From Lentisphaeria bacterium (GTDB taxonomy: Bacteria > Verrucomicrobiota > Lentisphaeria > Oligosphaerales > Oligosphaeraceae), in NCBI GenBank assembly GCA_024405235.1, contig JAKSPA010000007.1:1-17299 (forward strand): 17,299 nucleotides of DNA, read 5' to 3'. Positions 1 to 8,904 of the stretch are shown one piece after another (positions within the stretch are counted from its first letter, which is position 1; each line of letters starts with the position of its first letter). The notes under the pieces were generated by a model, which was not told where the DNA came from, did not search any database, and saw nothing but the letters and a program-made list of their open reading frames with translations. The position numbers and the translations under genes are program-made.

Positions 1-3000
1 CTCGAAGAGCTCCGCGACACGTGGCAGACCAGTGGTGATATCGGAGGTCTTCGCCTGAGTCTTCGGGGTCTTCGCAATGAACTGACCGGCCTCGACTCTG
101 TCGCCGTCGTTGACCAGAATCTGGGCGCCTTCAGAAAGCGACTCAGTTTCCAGAACCTTTCCGTCCTTTTTCTTCTCCTTGATCACAAGAGCAGGATTGG
201 TGTCTTCAGGATGCTGGATGACGACCATTTCGTGCTTACCGGACTGCTTGTTGAAGGTCTTGCGCATTGTCTGACCATCAAGCAAGTCCTCATAGAAGAT
301 CCTACCAGCCTGACGTGCAATGACAGGAGTGGTGAAAGGATCGACGCTCGCGATGATGTCGCCAGGCTTGACAAGCTGCTCGTTGTCAACGCGGAGGATG
401 GCACCATACGGAATGTCGTATGTAACCAGATCGACATCGCCCATGACAGGCTTCTTGCTGTCGCGCGAGAATGTCGCATTCTTGGCGCGGATGTGACCAT
501 CACGAGAGATGACAATCTTGGCGGCCTTGTTGTTTTCATCCTTGCCGGGAATCCACTCGAGATTATCGAAGCTGAGGAACGCAACGTTCTCCTTTTCTTC
601 AAGGTTCGCCTTCTCGTCCTTAAGCTTCTTTTCGCTCCAGCCAGATGCCTTTGCCTTCGCATCCAGATCTTCGAGCTTGCTGCGAAGTTCGCTGGAAACC
701 TGCTCCCACTTGACCTTGATTTCCTTTTCGGAAGCGGTGGTCGATGCAGTACCACCAGAGTGGAAGGTACGCAGAGTCAGCTGAGTACCAGGCTCACCGA
801 TGGACTGTGCTGCAATGATGCCAAGCGCATCGCCTTCCATTGGAAGTTCGCCTGTGGCAAGGTTGCGGCCGTAGCACTTCGCGCAGACGCCGCGGCTTGC
901 CGCGCAGGTGAGCACGGAGCGGATGTGAACCTTTTCGTAACCTGCTTCCTTGATCTTCGAAGCAATGTATGGCGTGATCTCTTCGCCCGCGGCGACAATC
1001 AGATTGCCCATGCTGTCGTAGATGTCGTCGGCGGAGAAACGTCCGACGATACGGTCGGTCAGAGATTTGGTTTCCTTATTGCCGTCCTTGAGAGCGGAAA
1101 TCCAGATGCCGGATGCGGTGCCGCAGTCTTCCTGCGTGCAGATGACATCGTGCGCGACATCGACAAGACGACGAGTCATGTAACCTGCGTCTGCAGTCTT
1201 GAGCGCGGTATCGGCCATACCCTTTCTGGAACCGTGAGTGGAGTTGAAGTATTCCAATCCCGTCAGACCTTCGCGGAAGTTGTGGATAATTGGCGTTTCA
1301 ACGACGTCACCAGTGGTGTTGGACATCAGACCACGCATACCGCCGACCTGGTTGACCTGGTCAGCGTTACCACGAGCTCCGGACTCAAGCATGGCCCAGA
1401 CGGAATTGATTCCTGCGTGGCCTGCATTCGCCTTCAGAGTCTTCTGCAAAGCGCCCTTGAGGTTGTCACGGACCTTTGTCCAGATGTCGATGCACTTCTG
1501 GCTGCGGACGGATTCGTCGATGGAGCCTTTTTCCTGCTCCTGACGCGCGGCGGCGACATCGGCTTCAGCCTGTTTGATGTATTCGCCCTTTTCGGCAGGA
1601 ATCAGCATGTCCGCGATTGCGATGGAGAAACCGGAACGCGTTGCCCATGCGTAACCAAGATTCTTAAGACGGTCGAGCAATGGCAGCAGTTCTTCGTGTC
1701 CGCAGACTTCGTGGCACTGCTTGATCATGTTCTGGATGTCCTTCTTGACAGCCTTCTTGTTCCAGAAACCGAGCACTTCAGGCCAGATTTCGTGGTAGAT
1801 CATACGGCCGGGAGTCGTGGCGATCCAACGCTCCTTGCGGTTGCCCCAGACCATCTTGCGATCTTCGATATCCTGCTTCTCCTTCTCGGCGCCTGTCAGC
1901 GCTGCAATGCGCGCGGTTTCGGCGGCATCCCTATAGTAGGGATTCTTGAAGTAGAAGAAATCGTGGATTCCGAGACCAACGTTGATCGGCTCTCTTGAAT
2001 TGCGATTGTTCTCGTTCGCCAGACGGTGGGCCTCCATTGCCTGAAGAACCTCTTCGTACGTATCGTAGTGCGGCTGTTCGTAGGCGTTTTTGTCCAAGAA
2101 CGCGTTCTTGAGATTTTCGTCCTCGTAGCACAGATAGTAGACGCCCCCACCCATATCCTGAGAAGGCAGAGCCAGCGGACGTCCGTCTGCGGGGGAGAAA
2201 ATGTTGTTCGGGGAGAGCATGATCAACTTCGCCTCGAGCTGCGCCTCGTTGGAAAGAGGCACGTGGACAGCCATCTGGTCGCCATCGAAGTCGGCGTTGA
2301 ATGCCGCGCAGACGAGAGGATGCAGACGGATTGCCTGACCATCGATCAAGACGGGATCGAACGCCTGAATGGAGATTCTGTGCAGCGTAGGCGCACGGTT
2401 CAGCAGAATCGGATGTCCGGAAACGACATTGTCGAGAACATCCCAGACTTCCTTTCTGCGCTCTTCAATCCACTTCTTCGCATTGCGGGTGGTATGAACC
2501 TGTCCGGACTGGCGGAGGCTGCGGACGATGAAGGGCTCGAAGAGGCGGAGCGCCATTTCCTTAGGCAGACCGCACTGGTTGATGTTCAGTTCGGGACCGA
2601 CGACGATGACCGAACGGCCAGAGTAGTCGACACGCTTACCAAGCAGATTCTGACGGAAGCGTCCCTGCTTACCCTTCAGCATATCGGTCAGCGACTTCAG
2701 CGGGCGGTTGCCAGTGCCTGTGATCGGACGACCATGACGACCGTTGTCCATCAGAGCGTCGACAGCTTCCTGAAGCATGCGCTTTTCGTTGCGCGTGATG
2801 ACGTCAGGGCAGTTGGACTCGTAGAATTTGTGGAGTCGCGCATTGCGGTTGAGGACGCGGCGATAGAGATCGTTCAGATCGCTGGTCGCGAAACGACCGC
2901 CGTCGAGCGGCACGAGAGGACGCAGATCCGGCGGAATGACGGGCAGGACCTTCAGAATCATCCAGGTGGGATCCATGTTGTTTCTGACGAATCCCTCGAT

Positions 3001-3921
3001 GAGTCTGATGCGCTTCACCTTCTGCTTGCGAATCTGCTGGCTGTTCGTCTTGCTGACCTGACTGCGGAGGACATCCAACTCGGTCTCGAGAAGCGCCTTC
3101 ATGCGCTCATTGTCCTTGCCTGTATCGACAATTCTCTTGCGTTCGATGAGAGTCTTGAGTCTTTCTTCAAGCTCGCGCTTTTCATCGGCAAGTGTCTGCT
3201 TGTCGAACTCCATGGCCTCAGAAGCCTCTGCGTCCACGGCCTTCTTAGACTTACCGCTCTTCTTGATTCTCTGCGAGAGCTCCTCAATGCGCTTCGGAAT
3301 GTCCTTCAATTCGCTGTTGAGCGTGTCCAGACCAATGTTCTTGAGCAGAATTTCAATCGCCTCGGCGCCCATGCTTGCCTTGAACTCGTCGCCGTAGTTG
3401 GCAACGTTTTCAGCATATTCTTCGTTGGTAAGAGTCTGCTTCAGCTTCAAAGGCGTGTCGCCTGGATCGGTAACGATGTAATTTTCGTAGTAGAGAACCT
3501 TGTCAAGATCCTTCTGGGGGATTTCGAGAAGGAGACCGAGACGGGAAGGCGCGCACTTGTAGAACCAGACATGGGTGACAGGGCACTCGAGTTCGATGTG
3601 TCCCATGCGTTCGCGGCGGACGCGAGCTCTGGTCACTTCGACGCCGCAGCGGTCGCAGATGACGCCGTCGTACTTCTGGCGCTTGTATTTTCCGCATGCG
3701 CACTCGTAGTCCTTAGTTGGTCCGAAAATGCGTTCGCAGAAGAGACCGCTCTTCTCGGCCTTGAGAGTGCGGTAGTTGATTGTTTCGGGGCTCTTGACCT
3801 CGCCTTTGCTCCAACTTCTGATGACATCAGGAGATGCAACACCGATGGAAACGTTGCTGGAATCACTGAGTGCTTTCAGAGTCGTGGCGGCGGAACCGTT
3901 ATTTGTATTCTGATTTTTCAC
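1..3921 (-). CDS. rpoC: DNA-directed RNA polymerase subunit beta' (3'-truncated by window edge)
   Basis: This is the beta' subunit of RNA polymerase, which carries the catalytic Mg-binding loop and, with beta, forms the active centre. The start is GTG at 3921, with GAGGA 7 nt upstream. The frame is open to base 1, giving 1307 residues and stopping in the LPRVAELFE motif, so the C-terminus is outside the window. Visible landmarks are zinc site 1 (C74, C76, C89, C92), the catalytic NADFDGD at 542-548, zinc site 2 (C933, C1006, C1013, C1016) and the trigger-loop histidine H1054. Two Lys/Glu-rich helical segments are extra relative to E. coli as I recall it: about residues 210-285, before the clamp helices, and about 1071-1112, inside the trigger-loop insertion. 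The gene follows rpoB after an 82-nt gap and is the last visible gene of the cluster. TTA, CTA and TCA codons are rare, which leaves long spurious open frames on the opposite strand. Confidence 0.98.
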   Translation of the reverse strand, partial: MKNQNTNNGSAATTLKALSDSSNVSIGVASPDVIRSWSKGEVKSPETINYRTLKAEKSGLFCERIFGPTKDYECACGKYKRQKYDGVICDRCGVEVTRARVRRERMGHIELECPVTHVWFYKCAPSRLGLLLEIPQKDLDKVLYYENYIVTDPGDTPLKLKQTLTNEEYAENVANYGDEFKASMGAEAIEILLKNIGLDTLNSELKDIPKRIEELSQRIKKSGKSKKAVDAEASEAMEFDKQTLADEKRELEERLKTLIERKRIVDTGKDNERMKALLETELDVLRSQVSKTNSQQIRKQKVKRIRLIEGFVRNNMDPTWMILKVLPVIPPDLRPLVPLDGGRFATSDLNDLYRRVLNRNARLHKFYESNCPDVITRNEKRMLQEAVDALMDNGRHGRPITGTGNRPLKSLTDMLKGKQGRFRQNLLGKRVDYSGRSVIVVGPELNINQCGLPKEMALRLFEPFIVRSLRQSGQVHTTRNAKKWIEERRKEVWDVLDNVVSGHPILLNRAPTLHRISIQAFDPVLIDGQAIRLHPLVCAAFNADFDGDQMAVHVPLSNEAQLEAKLIMLSPNNIFSPADGRPLALPSQDMGGGVYYLCYEDENLKNAFLDKNAYEQPHYDTYEEVLQAMEAHRLANENNRNSREPINVGLGIHDFFYFKNPYYRDAAETARIAALTGAEKEKQDIEDRKMVWGNRKERWIATTPGRMIYHEIWPEVLGFWNKKAVKKDIQNMIKQCHEVCGHEELLPLLDRLKNLGYAWATRSGFSIAIADMLIPAEKGEYIKQAEADVAAARQEQEKGSIDESVRSQKCIDIWTKVRDNLKGALQKTLKANAGHAGINSVWAMLESGARGNADQVNQVGGMRGLMSNTTGDVVETPIIHNFREGLTGLEYFNSTHGSRKGMADTALKTADAGYMTRRLVDVAHDVICTQEDCGTASGIWISALKDGNKETKSLTDRIVGRFSADDIYDSMGNLIVAAGEEITPYIASKIKEAGYEKVHIRSVLTCAASRGVCAKCYGRNLATGELPMEGDALGIIAAQSIGEPGTQLTLRTFHSGGTASTTASEKEIKVKWEQVSSELRSKLEDLDAKAKASGWSEKKLKDEKANLEEKENVAFLSFDNLEWIPGKDENNKAAKIVISRDGHIRAKNATFSRDSKKPVMGDVDLVTYDIPYGAILRVDNEQLVKPGDIIASVDPFTTPVIARQAGRIFYEDLLDGQTMRKTFNKQSGKHEMVVIQHPEDTNPALVIKEKKKDGKVLETESLSEGAQILVNDGDRVEAGQFIAKTPKTQAKTSDITTGLPRVAELFE

Positions 3922-3949
3922 TGTCTTTTCCTCAAAAAAGTGTTGTTTC

Positions 3950-4002
3950 GGACGGAGGGAGAATCATCCGCTCCGTCCACTTGCTCAGACGGTCGGCCGA
4001 CC
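3950..4002 (-). promoter_or_regulatory. Hairpins in the rpoB-rpoC intergenic region
   Basis: Two inverted repeats lie between the rpoB stop and the rpoC GTG. GGTCGGCCGACC at 3991-4002 is a perfect 12-nt palindrome one base after the rpoB stop codon. A second stem pairs GGACGGAG with CTCCGTCC (arms 3971-3978 and 3950-3957, 13-nt loop). A T6 run follows on the transcribed strand, but about 9 nt after the stem, so this is not a canonical terminator. They may be processing sites or partial attenuators that adjust beta' relative to beta; that role is inferred. Confidence 0.45.
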
Positions 4003-4003
4003 A

Positions 4004-7000
4004 CTATGCCATGTCGGAATTTGGCTTGTTGATGCGGATGTCAAGGCAGAGGCTCATCAATTCACGCTGCAGAACGTTGAAGGATTCGGGGATGCCCGCT
4101 TCAAGTTCATTGTTGCCCTTCATGATGGAGTCGTAGATCTTTGTACGTCCTGTCAGATCGTCGGACTTGACGGTAAGCATTTCCTGCAGAGTATATGCCG
4201 CGCCGTATGCCTCGAGTGCCCACACTTCCATTTCACCGAAACGCTGACCACCGCCTTGAGCCTTGCCGCCCAGAGGCTGCTGCGTAACCAGCGAGTATGG
4301 TCCAGTGGAACGCGCGTGAATCTTGTTGACCACAAGATGGTCGAGTTTCAGCATGTATATCTGACCGACCATGACGCGCTGTTCGAATGCATCGCCTGTG
4401 CGTCCGTCGTAGAGGCGGATCTTGCCGTCGATGTCAACGAAATCGTCGGTGCGGTCGATGCCGTAATTGTCGACGACTCTGCCGCCGGTGCATGCCACAT
4501 CATCTCTCTCGCCGACGCTCCAGCCTGCCTCGCTGATGAGTTTGCGCAGTTCAAGTTTGGCGTCCTCGACGTTCTTGCCTTCCACTTCGCGGAGGGCTTC
4601 CATGACGCTGTCGCCTGCCTTGACGCCGGCGGCCTCTGCGATCTTGACCAGACGCGCGCGTTCGAGAAGATCAAACATGCGCTCTTCAGGCATACCATCG
4701 AAGGCGGGCGTCGCGACGGTGATTCCAAGAACCTTCGCCGCATAGCCAGCGTGAGTTTCGAAAACCTGTCCGATGTTCATTCGGGAAGGAACGCCCATGG
4801 GGTTCAGAACGATTTCGACTGGCGTGCCATCCGCCATGAAGGGCAGATCGGCGACGGGAACGATCTTGGAGACAATACCCTTGTTTCCGTGACGTCCAGC
4901 CATCTTGTCACCGATGGAGAGGCGGCGCTTGCTGGCAATATAGACCTTGACATTTGTGATCTTGCCAGGCTCCGCGCCTTCGTTCTGTCGGAGGAGTTCG
5001 ACTGCCTCTTCGCAGCAGCGCTCGTTTTCGCGAAGCTTTGAACGATAGCCCTTGAAGATCTCTTCGATTCTGGTCTTCTCTTCGCAGTCGTGCATCTGGA
5101 AGCGCTCGTAGCTGTGAGCCAGATTGTTGAGCATCTGCTTCGTGATCTTCTGCTCGGCCTTCACGATCACTTCGTCAGGCTCGCCATCAACACCCTGCGC
5201 GCGAATTTCCACAGGAAGTTTCGCGCCAAGATACATGTCGCTGAGATCTTTGACAAGCTCTTCGATGATGGCGTTGTACTTGTCCTTGTACTTCTTGCGT
5301 GTCTCGTTCTGGCTCGCCTTCAATTCGGCGGCATTCATCTTGACCTTGCTGGGGTCCTGGTTGCGCTTCAGACGCAGATCCATGACAACACCGTCGTTGC
5401 CAGGCTCGGCCTTGAGGCTGCTGTCCTTGACGTCAGTGGACTTCTCACCGAAGATGGCCTTCAGCAGACGCTCTTCGGGAGCCAGATCCGTCTCCTGCTT
5501 GGGAGAGACCTTGCCGACAAGAACATCGCCAGGCTTGACGACGGCACCCATGCGGATGACACCCTCGGTGTCGAGATTGCTCAGAGACTCCTGAGAGACG
5601 TTCGGGATGTCGCGCGTGATTTCTTCAGGCTGCGCGGACTGCTTGGTTGCACGCGCCTCGATTTCCTGAAGGTTGATGTGAACGGAGGTGTAGACGTCAT
5701 CCTGAACCAGTTTTTCACTGATGATGATAGCATCTTCGTAGTTGTATCCGCGCCATGACATGAAGGCTACGAGGACATTGCGTCCAAGCGCCAGTTCGCC
5801 GCCGTCGGTGCATGCGCCGTCAGCCAGCGGCTGGTCTTTCTCGACCTTCTGGCCAGCGACGACGATCGGACGCTGGTTGACCAGCGTGCAAGCGTTGGAG
5901 CGGAGGAACTTGTAGAGCATGTAAACCTGAATTTCATCGGTATCCAGATTCTGCGTGTAATCCTCTGCCGCCTTGCCCTTCGGGAACTGGCCGTCGGGAG
6001 TCACGATCACCTTGAAACCGTCAGCCCATGCGACGACACCAGGACGCGTGGCAACCTGAATAGCGTGTGAATAGCGCGCGATGACGCCTTCCATTCCTGT
6101 GCCGACGAGCGGAGCCTCTGGCTTCATGAGCGGCACTGCCTGACGCTGCATGTTGCAACCCATCAGCGCACGGTTTGCGTCATCGTGTTCAAGGAAGGTA
6201 ATGACGGACGCAGCGGCGGAAATCATCTGCTTTGGCGAAACGTCGATGTATTCGACTTCCTTCGCAGGGAACTCGCCTGCTTCACCGCCCTTGCGGCCGA
6301 GAACGTATTCATTCAGGAACTCGCCTTTGTCATTGCGAGGCGCGTTGGCCTGCGCGATGATGTGCTGCTCTTCTTCGTCGGCCTTCATGTAGACGATTTC
6401 AGCCTCGCCGTTCTTCTTGGTCACGACCTTTCCGTCCTTGACACGGCAATATGGCGTGCAGATGAAGCCGAAATCATCCAGCTGGGCGTAAAGCGCCAGA
6501 CTGGAGATAAGTCCGATGTTCGGGCCTTCAGGAGTCTCGATGGGGCAGATACGTCCGTAGTGAGAAGCATGGACGTCACGGACTTCGGCGCCAGCGCGAT
6601 CACGGGTAAGACCGCCAGGGCCAAGTGCGGACAGACGGCGCTTGTTGGTCAGTTCGGAGAGGCAGTTCGTCTGATCCATGAACTGCGAGAGCTGATTGTG
6701 CTGGAAGAAGTCGATGACGACATTTTCGAACGCCTTGACGTTGATCAGGCTGCTGATCTTGACCACTTCGCCCTCGCCACGGCCCTTGTTGGTCATGCGG
6801 TCGCGCGCAACGTTGGCAACGCGGTTCAGACCTACGCGGCACTGGTTCATCAGCAGTTCTCCGATGGTGCGGATGCGACGACGCGAGAGGTGGTCGATGT
6901 CATCCTGACGGCCATTGTTCTTGTAGAGTCTCATCAGTTCACGAGTTGCAGAGGCGATATCCCATTTGGTCTGGATGCAAACGTTGCTCGCAACCTGCGC

Positions 7001-8062
7001 TTCGGTGATATTGAGAAGCTGATTGAGCTTGTAGCGTCCAACCAGACCGAGATCATAGCGGCGGTCGTCCTGGAACATCTTCTCGAAGAGCGCCTTGGCA
7101 TTCTGCGCGTTGGCTGGATCGCTTGGGCGCATGCGCTTGTAGATTTCCTTCTGCGCGTCCTCGCAAGTGATCGTGTCGTCACTCTGCAGGCACTTGATGA
7201 AATAGTCGCCCAGTTCGTTGGTATCGATGACGGAAAGCTTCTTGATGCCAGCGGAAGCCAGCACGTCGAGCACGCTGGGATTGAGGGGTTCAAGCGCATT
7301 GACCAGCACGAGATCCTTGTCCTTCGGATCGACGACGTCTTCAACCGTCGTATAGTGGGAGGGTTCCTGCTCCTTCTTGATGGCGGCGACATTCAGCTCC
7401 TTGACGCCATAGACTGCGTCAAGAATCTCGCGGTTGCTGTTGTAACCGAACGCACGCAGGAAGACGGACACAAGGAACTTGCGGCGACGGCGCTTGCGGT
7501 CCAGATAGATGTACATCATATCCTTGATGTCGAACTGGACTTCCAGCCATGATCCGTGATCGGGCAGAATCTTGTAGCTGTAGATCTGCTTGCCGCTAGG
7601 ATGGCGATTGGTCTCGAAGCACACGCCAGGCGAACGATGCAGCTGGCTGACAATGACGCGCTCGCTGCCGTTGATGATGAAGGAGCCACTGGGAGTCATC
7701 AGCGGGAGATGTCCCATGCGGATGTCTTCTGAAACGACGTTCTTGGCGCTGGCGCCCTTCATGCGGAATGTGACGAACAACTCGCCCTGGTAGGTGCCGC
7801 CGCTCTTCAGAAGTTCGGAGAGATCGTTGTCGTTCTCTCTGATGTCGTATTTCACGAACTCGATGCCGCAGGCATTCTTGTTTTCAGGGGAAGATGGCGG
7901 GAAAGTGTCTGCCAGAACCATCTGGAGGCCCTTGTTCTCACGCTTTTCCGGTGCAACATCCTTCTGGAGGAAATCCGCGTATGACTTAGTCTGGAGGCTG
8001 ATCAGATCCGGAATCGGCAGAACTTCCTTCAGACGGCCAAAATTAATGCGCTCGCCTTTCAT
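4004..8062 (-). CDS. rpoB: DNA-directed RNA polymerase subunit beta
   Basis: This is the beta subunit of RNA polymerase, 1352 residues, close to the E. coli length. The ATG at 8062 is preceded by AAAGGAG with a short 4-nt spacing. The rifampicin-pocket segment lies at about 452-485 and keeps QLSQFMDQ and KRRLSALGPGGLTR. The position equivalent to E. coli His526 is Asn473, and the Pro520 equivalent is Cys467. The segment HYGRICPIETPEGPNIGL follows it. The invariant GDKMAGRHGNKG is at 1051-1062, and the C-terminal GGQRFGEMEVWALEAYGA block that contacts beta' is present. The protein ends LDIRINKPNSDMA. The gene lies 430 nt downstream of rplL, across a hairpin-rich spacer, and 82 nt upstream of rpoC. 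It is intact, with no frameshift. Confidence 0.99.
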   Translation of the reverse strand: MKGERINFGRLKEVLPIPDLISLQTKSYADFLQKDVAPEKRENKGLQMVLADTFPPSSPENKNACGIEFVKYDIRENDNDLSELLKSGGTYQGELFVTFRMKGASAKNVVSEDIRMGHLPLMTPSGSFIINGSERVIVSQLHRSPGVCFETNRHPSGKQIYSYKILPDHGSWLEVQFDIKDMMYIYLDRKRRRRKFLVSVFLRAFGYNSNREILDAVYGVKELNVAAIKKEQEPSHYTTVEDVVDPKDKDLVLVNALEPLNPSVLDVLASAGIKKLSVIDTNELGDYFIKCLQSDDTITCEDAQKEIYKRMRPSDPANAQNAKALFEKMFQDDRRYDLGLVGRYKLNQLLNITEAQVASNVCIQTKWDIASATRELMRLYKNNGRQDDIDHLSRRRIRTIGELLMNQCRVGLNRVANVARDRMTNKGRGEGEVVKISSLINVKAFENVVIDFFQHNQLSQFMDQTNCLSELTNKRRLSALGPGGLTRDRAGAEVRDVHASHYGRICPIETPEGPNIGLISSLALYAQLDDFGFICTPYCRVKDGKVVTKKNGEAEIVYMKADEEEQHIIAQANAPRNDKGEFLNEYVLGRKGGEAGEFPAKEVEYIDVSPKQMISAAASVITFLEHDDANRALMGCNMQRQAVPLMKPEAPLVGTGMEGVIARYSHAIQVATRPGVVAWADGFKVIVTPDGQFPKGKAAEDYTQNLDTDEIQVYMLYKFLRSNACTLVNQRPIVVAGQKVEKDQPLADGACTDGGELALGRNVLVAFMSWRGYNYEDAIIISEKLVQDDVYTSVHINLQEIEARATKQSAQPEEITRDIPNVSQESLSNLDTEGVIRMGAVVKPGDVLVGKVSPKQETDLAPEERLLKAIFGEKSTDVKDSSLKAEPGNDGVVMDLRLKRNQDPSKVKMNAAELKASQNETRKKYKDKYNAIIEELVKDLSDMYLGAKLPVEIRAQGVDGEPDEVIVKAEQKITKQMLNNLAHSYERFQMHDCEEKTRIEEIFKGYRSKLRENERCCEEAVELLRQNEGAEPGKITNVKVYIASKRRLSIGDKMAGRHGNKGIVSKIVPVADLPFMADGTPVEIVLNPMGVPSRMNIGQVFETHAGYAAKVLGITVATPAFDGMPEERMFDLLERARLVKIAEAAGVKAGDSVMEALREVEGKNVEDAKLELRKLISEAGWSVGERDDVACTGGRVVDNYGIDRTDDFVDIDGKIRLYDGRTGDAFEQRVMVGQIYMLKLDHLVVNKIHARSTGPYSLVTQQPLGGKAQGGGQRFGEMEVWALEAYGAAYTLQEMLTVKSDDLTGRTKIYDSIMKGNNELEAGIPESFNVLQRELMSLCLDIRINKPNSDMA

Positions 8063-8492
8063 TTTGCTCCTTTGTTAAAAAGAGATGGATTTTCTATCAA
8101 ACAAAAAATGCGTAAAAAGGGAACAGCGACAATGTGCGTCCCCTAAATAAACTCCGGCTCCTGTTTCGGTTAAATAAATACGAGTGATCTATTTAGTCTC
8201 ATCACCCGTCAGACATCCTGAAACGGCCAGATCAAATGAAATTTTTACGGAATAGCACTTTTCGTCACGAAAAACGAAAAGCACTTTCGGGAGTTTTGGA
8301 TTCCCAAGGACGAATTGCTCTTCCGCAACTGCAATTCACCCTTTTTTCGCTCCATGTAATCCACCATGAAAATGCCCCTTTCAAGGGCTTCGCCTGCGAC
8401 AGATTACAAGGCGCAAAAGCGCCGCAGGCGTGAATTTCTCCACTCCTGCGGCACTATTTTAACGGACGGCCGACTATGCGGCCGCGGTCAGA
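8063..8492 (-). promoter_or_regulatory. rplL-rpoB intergenic region with multiple hairpins
   Basis: This 430-nt spacer has no credible gene; a 65-codon frame on the opposite strand lacks support. Read on the transcribed strand it contains, in order: a CGGCCG/CGGCCG stem (8467-8484) just after the rplL stop; a strong stem GCCGCAGG/CCTGCGGC (8421-8452) whose foot also competes for GGCGC-TTTT-GCGCC (8410-8423); a 10-bp stem with two wobble pairs, GTGCTTTTCG/CGAAAAGTGC (8255-8284); a 7-bp stem with one wobble (8182-8207); and a terminator-like hairpin (8114-8143). In E. coli the equivalent gap holds a partial terminator and an RNase III site that set the L12-to-beta ratio. A similar role here is likely but inferred. 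An internal rpoB promoter cannot be excluded. Confidence 0.6.
8114..8143 (-). terminator. Terminator-like attenuator upstream of rpoB
   Basis: On the minus strand a 6-bp stem GGGGAC/GTTCCC (arms 8138-8143 and 8119-8124, one G-T wobble, 13-nt loop) is followed directly by TTTTT, and after ACGCA by another T6. It lies about 50 nt before the rpoB start. The stem is short, so partial rather than full termination would be expected. This fits a stoichiometry attenuator between the ribosomal-protein genes and rpoB. Confidence 0.4.
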
Positions 8493-8885
8493 TTATTTGA
8501 TCTCGACCTTTGCGCCAGCGGCTTCAAGATCAGCCTTGATCTTTTCAGCCTCTTCCTTAGCAACGGCGGTCTTGATGGGTTTCGGAGCGCCATCAACCAG
8601 ATCCTTTGCTTCCTTCAGACCAAGACCGGTCAGAGCACGGACAACCTTGATCACGGGGATCTTGGAAGCGCCGGCATCCGCGAGGATGACGTCGAACTCA
8701 GTCTTCTCTTCGGCAGCGGGGGCGGCGGGGCCAGCAGCGGCGACTGCAACAGGTGCAGCGGCGCTAACGCCAAGACGCTCTTCCAGAGCCTTAACCAGCT
8801 TGCTCAGGTCCTGGATGGTCAGACCCTCGATGTAACTCACAAACTGCTCCATCTCGGCAGTCAATTCAATCTTCTCGTCAGCCAT
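8493..8885 (-). CDS. rplL: 50S ribosomal protein L7/L12
   Basis: This is the 130-residue stalk protein of the large ribosomal subunit, which recruits and activates translational GTPases and binds as dimers to L10. Residues 1-40 form the N-terminal dimerisation domain. Residues 41-60 are the flexible Ala/Pro-rich hinge. Residues 61-130 are the C-terminal domain, with the typical FDVILADAG, IKVVRALTGLGLKEAKDLVD and AGAKVEIK segments. AAGGA lies upstream of the ATG, and the gene follows rplJ after 19 nt. It is complete and of normal length. Confidence 0.99.
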   Translation of the reverse strand: MADEKIELTAEMEQFVSYIEGLTIQDLSKLVKALEERLGVSAAAPVAVAAAGPAAPAAEEKTEFDVILADAGASKIPVIKVVRALTGLGLKEAKDLVDGAPKPIKTAVAKEEAEKIKADLEAAGAKVEIK

Positions 8886-8904
8886 GGTTGTTGTTTCCTT
8901 TGTT

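Noticed and set aside
211..4032. Two very long plus-strand open frames (595 and 668 codons) opposite rpoC
   Set aside because: They are codon-aligned antisense frames of rpoC. Their stops would need TTA, CTA or TCA codons in rpoC, which this gene rarely uses. Their translations resemble no protein I know.
4256..7552. Long plus-strand frames opposite rpoB (4256-5041, 5090-5758, 6185-7552)
   Set aside because: Same codon-aligned antisense effect as in rpoC. rpoB itself is unambiguous on the minus strand.
8236..8433. 65-codon plus-strand frame in the rplL-rpoB spacer
   Set aside because: It has no convincing ribosome site and lies over predicted hairpins; better explained as structured leader.
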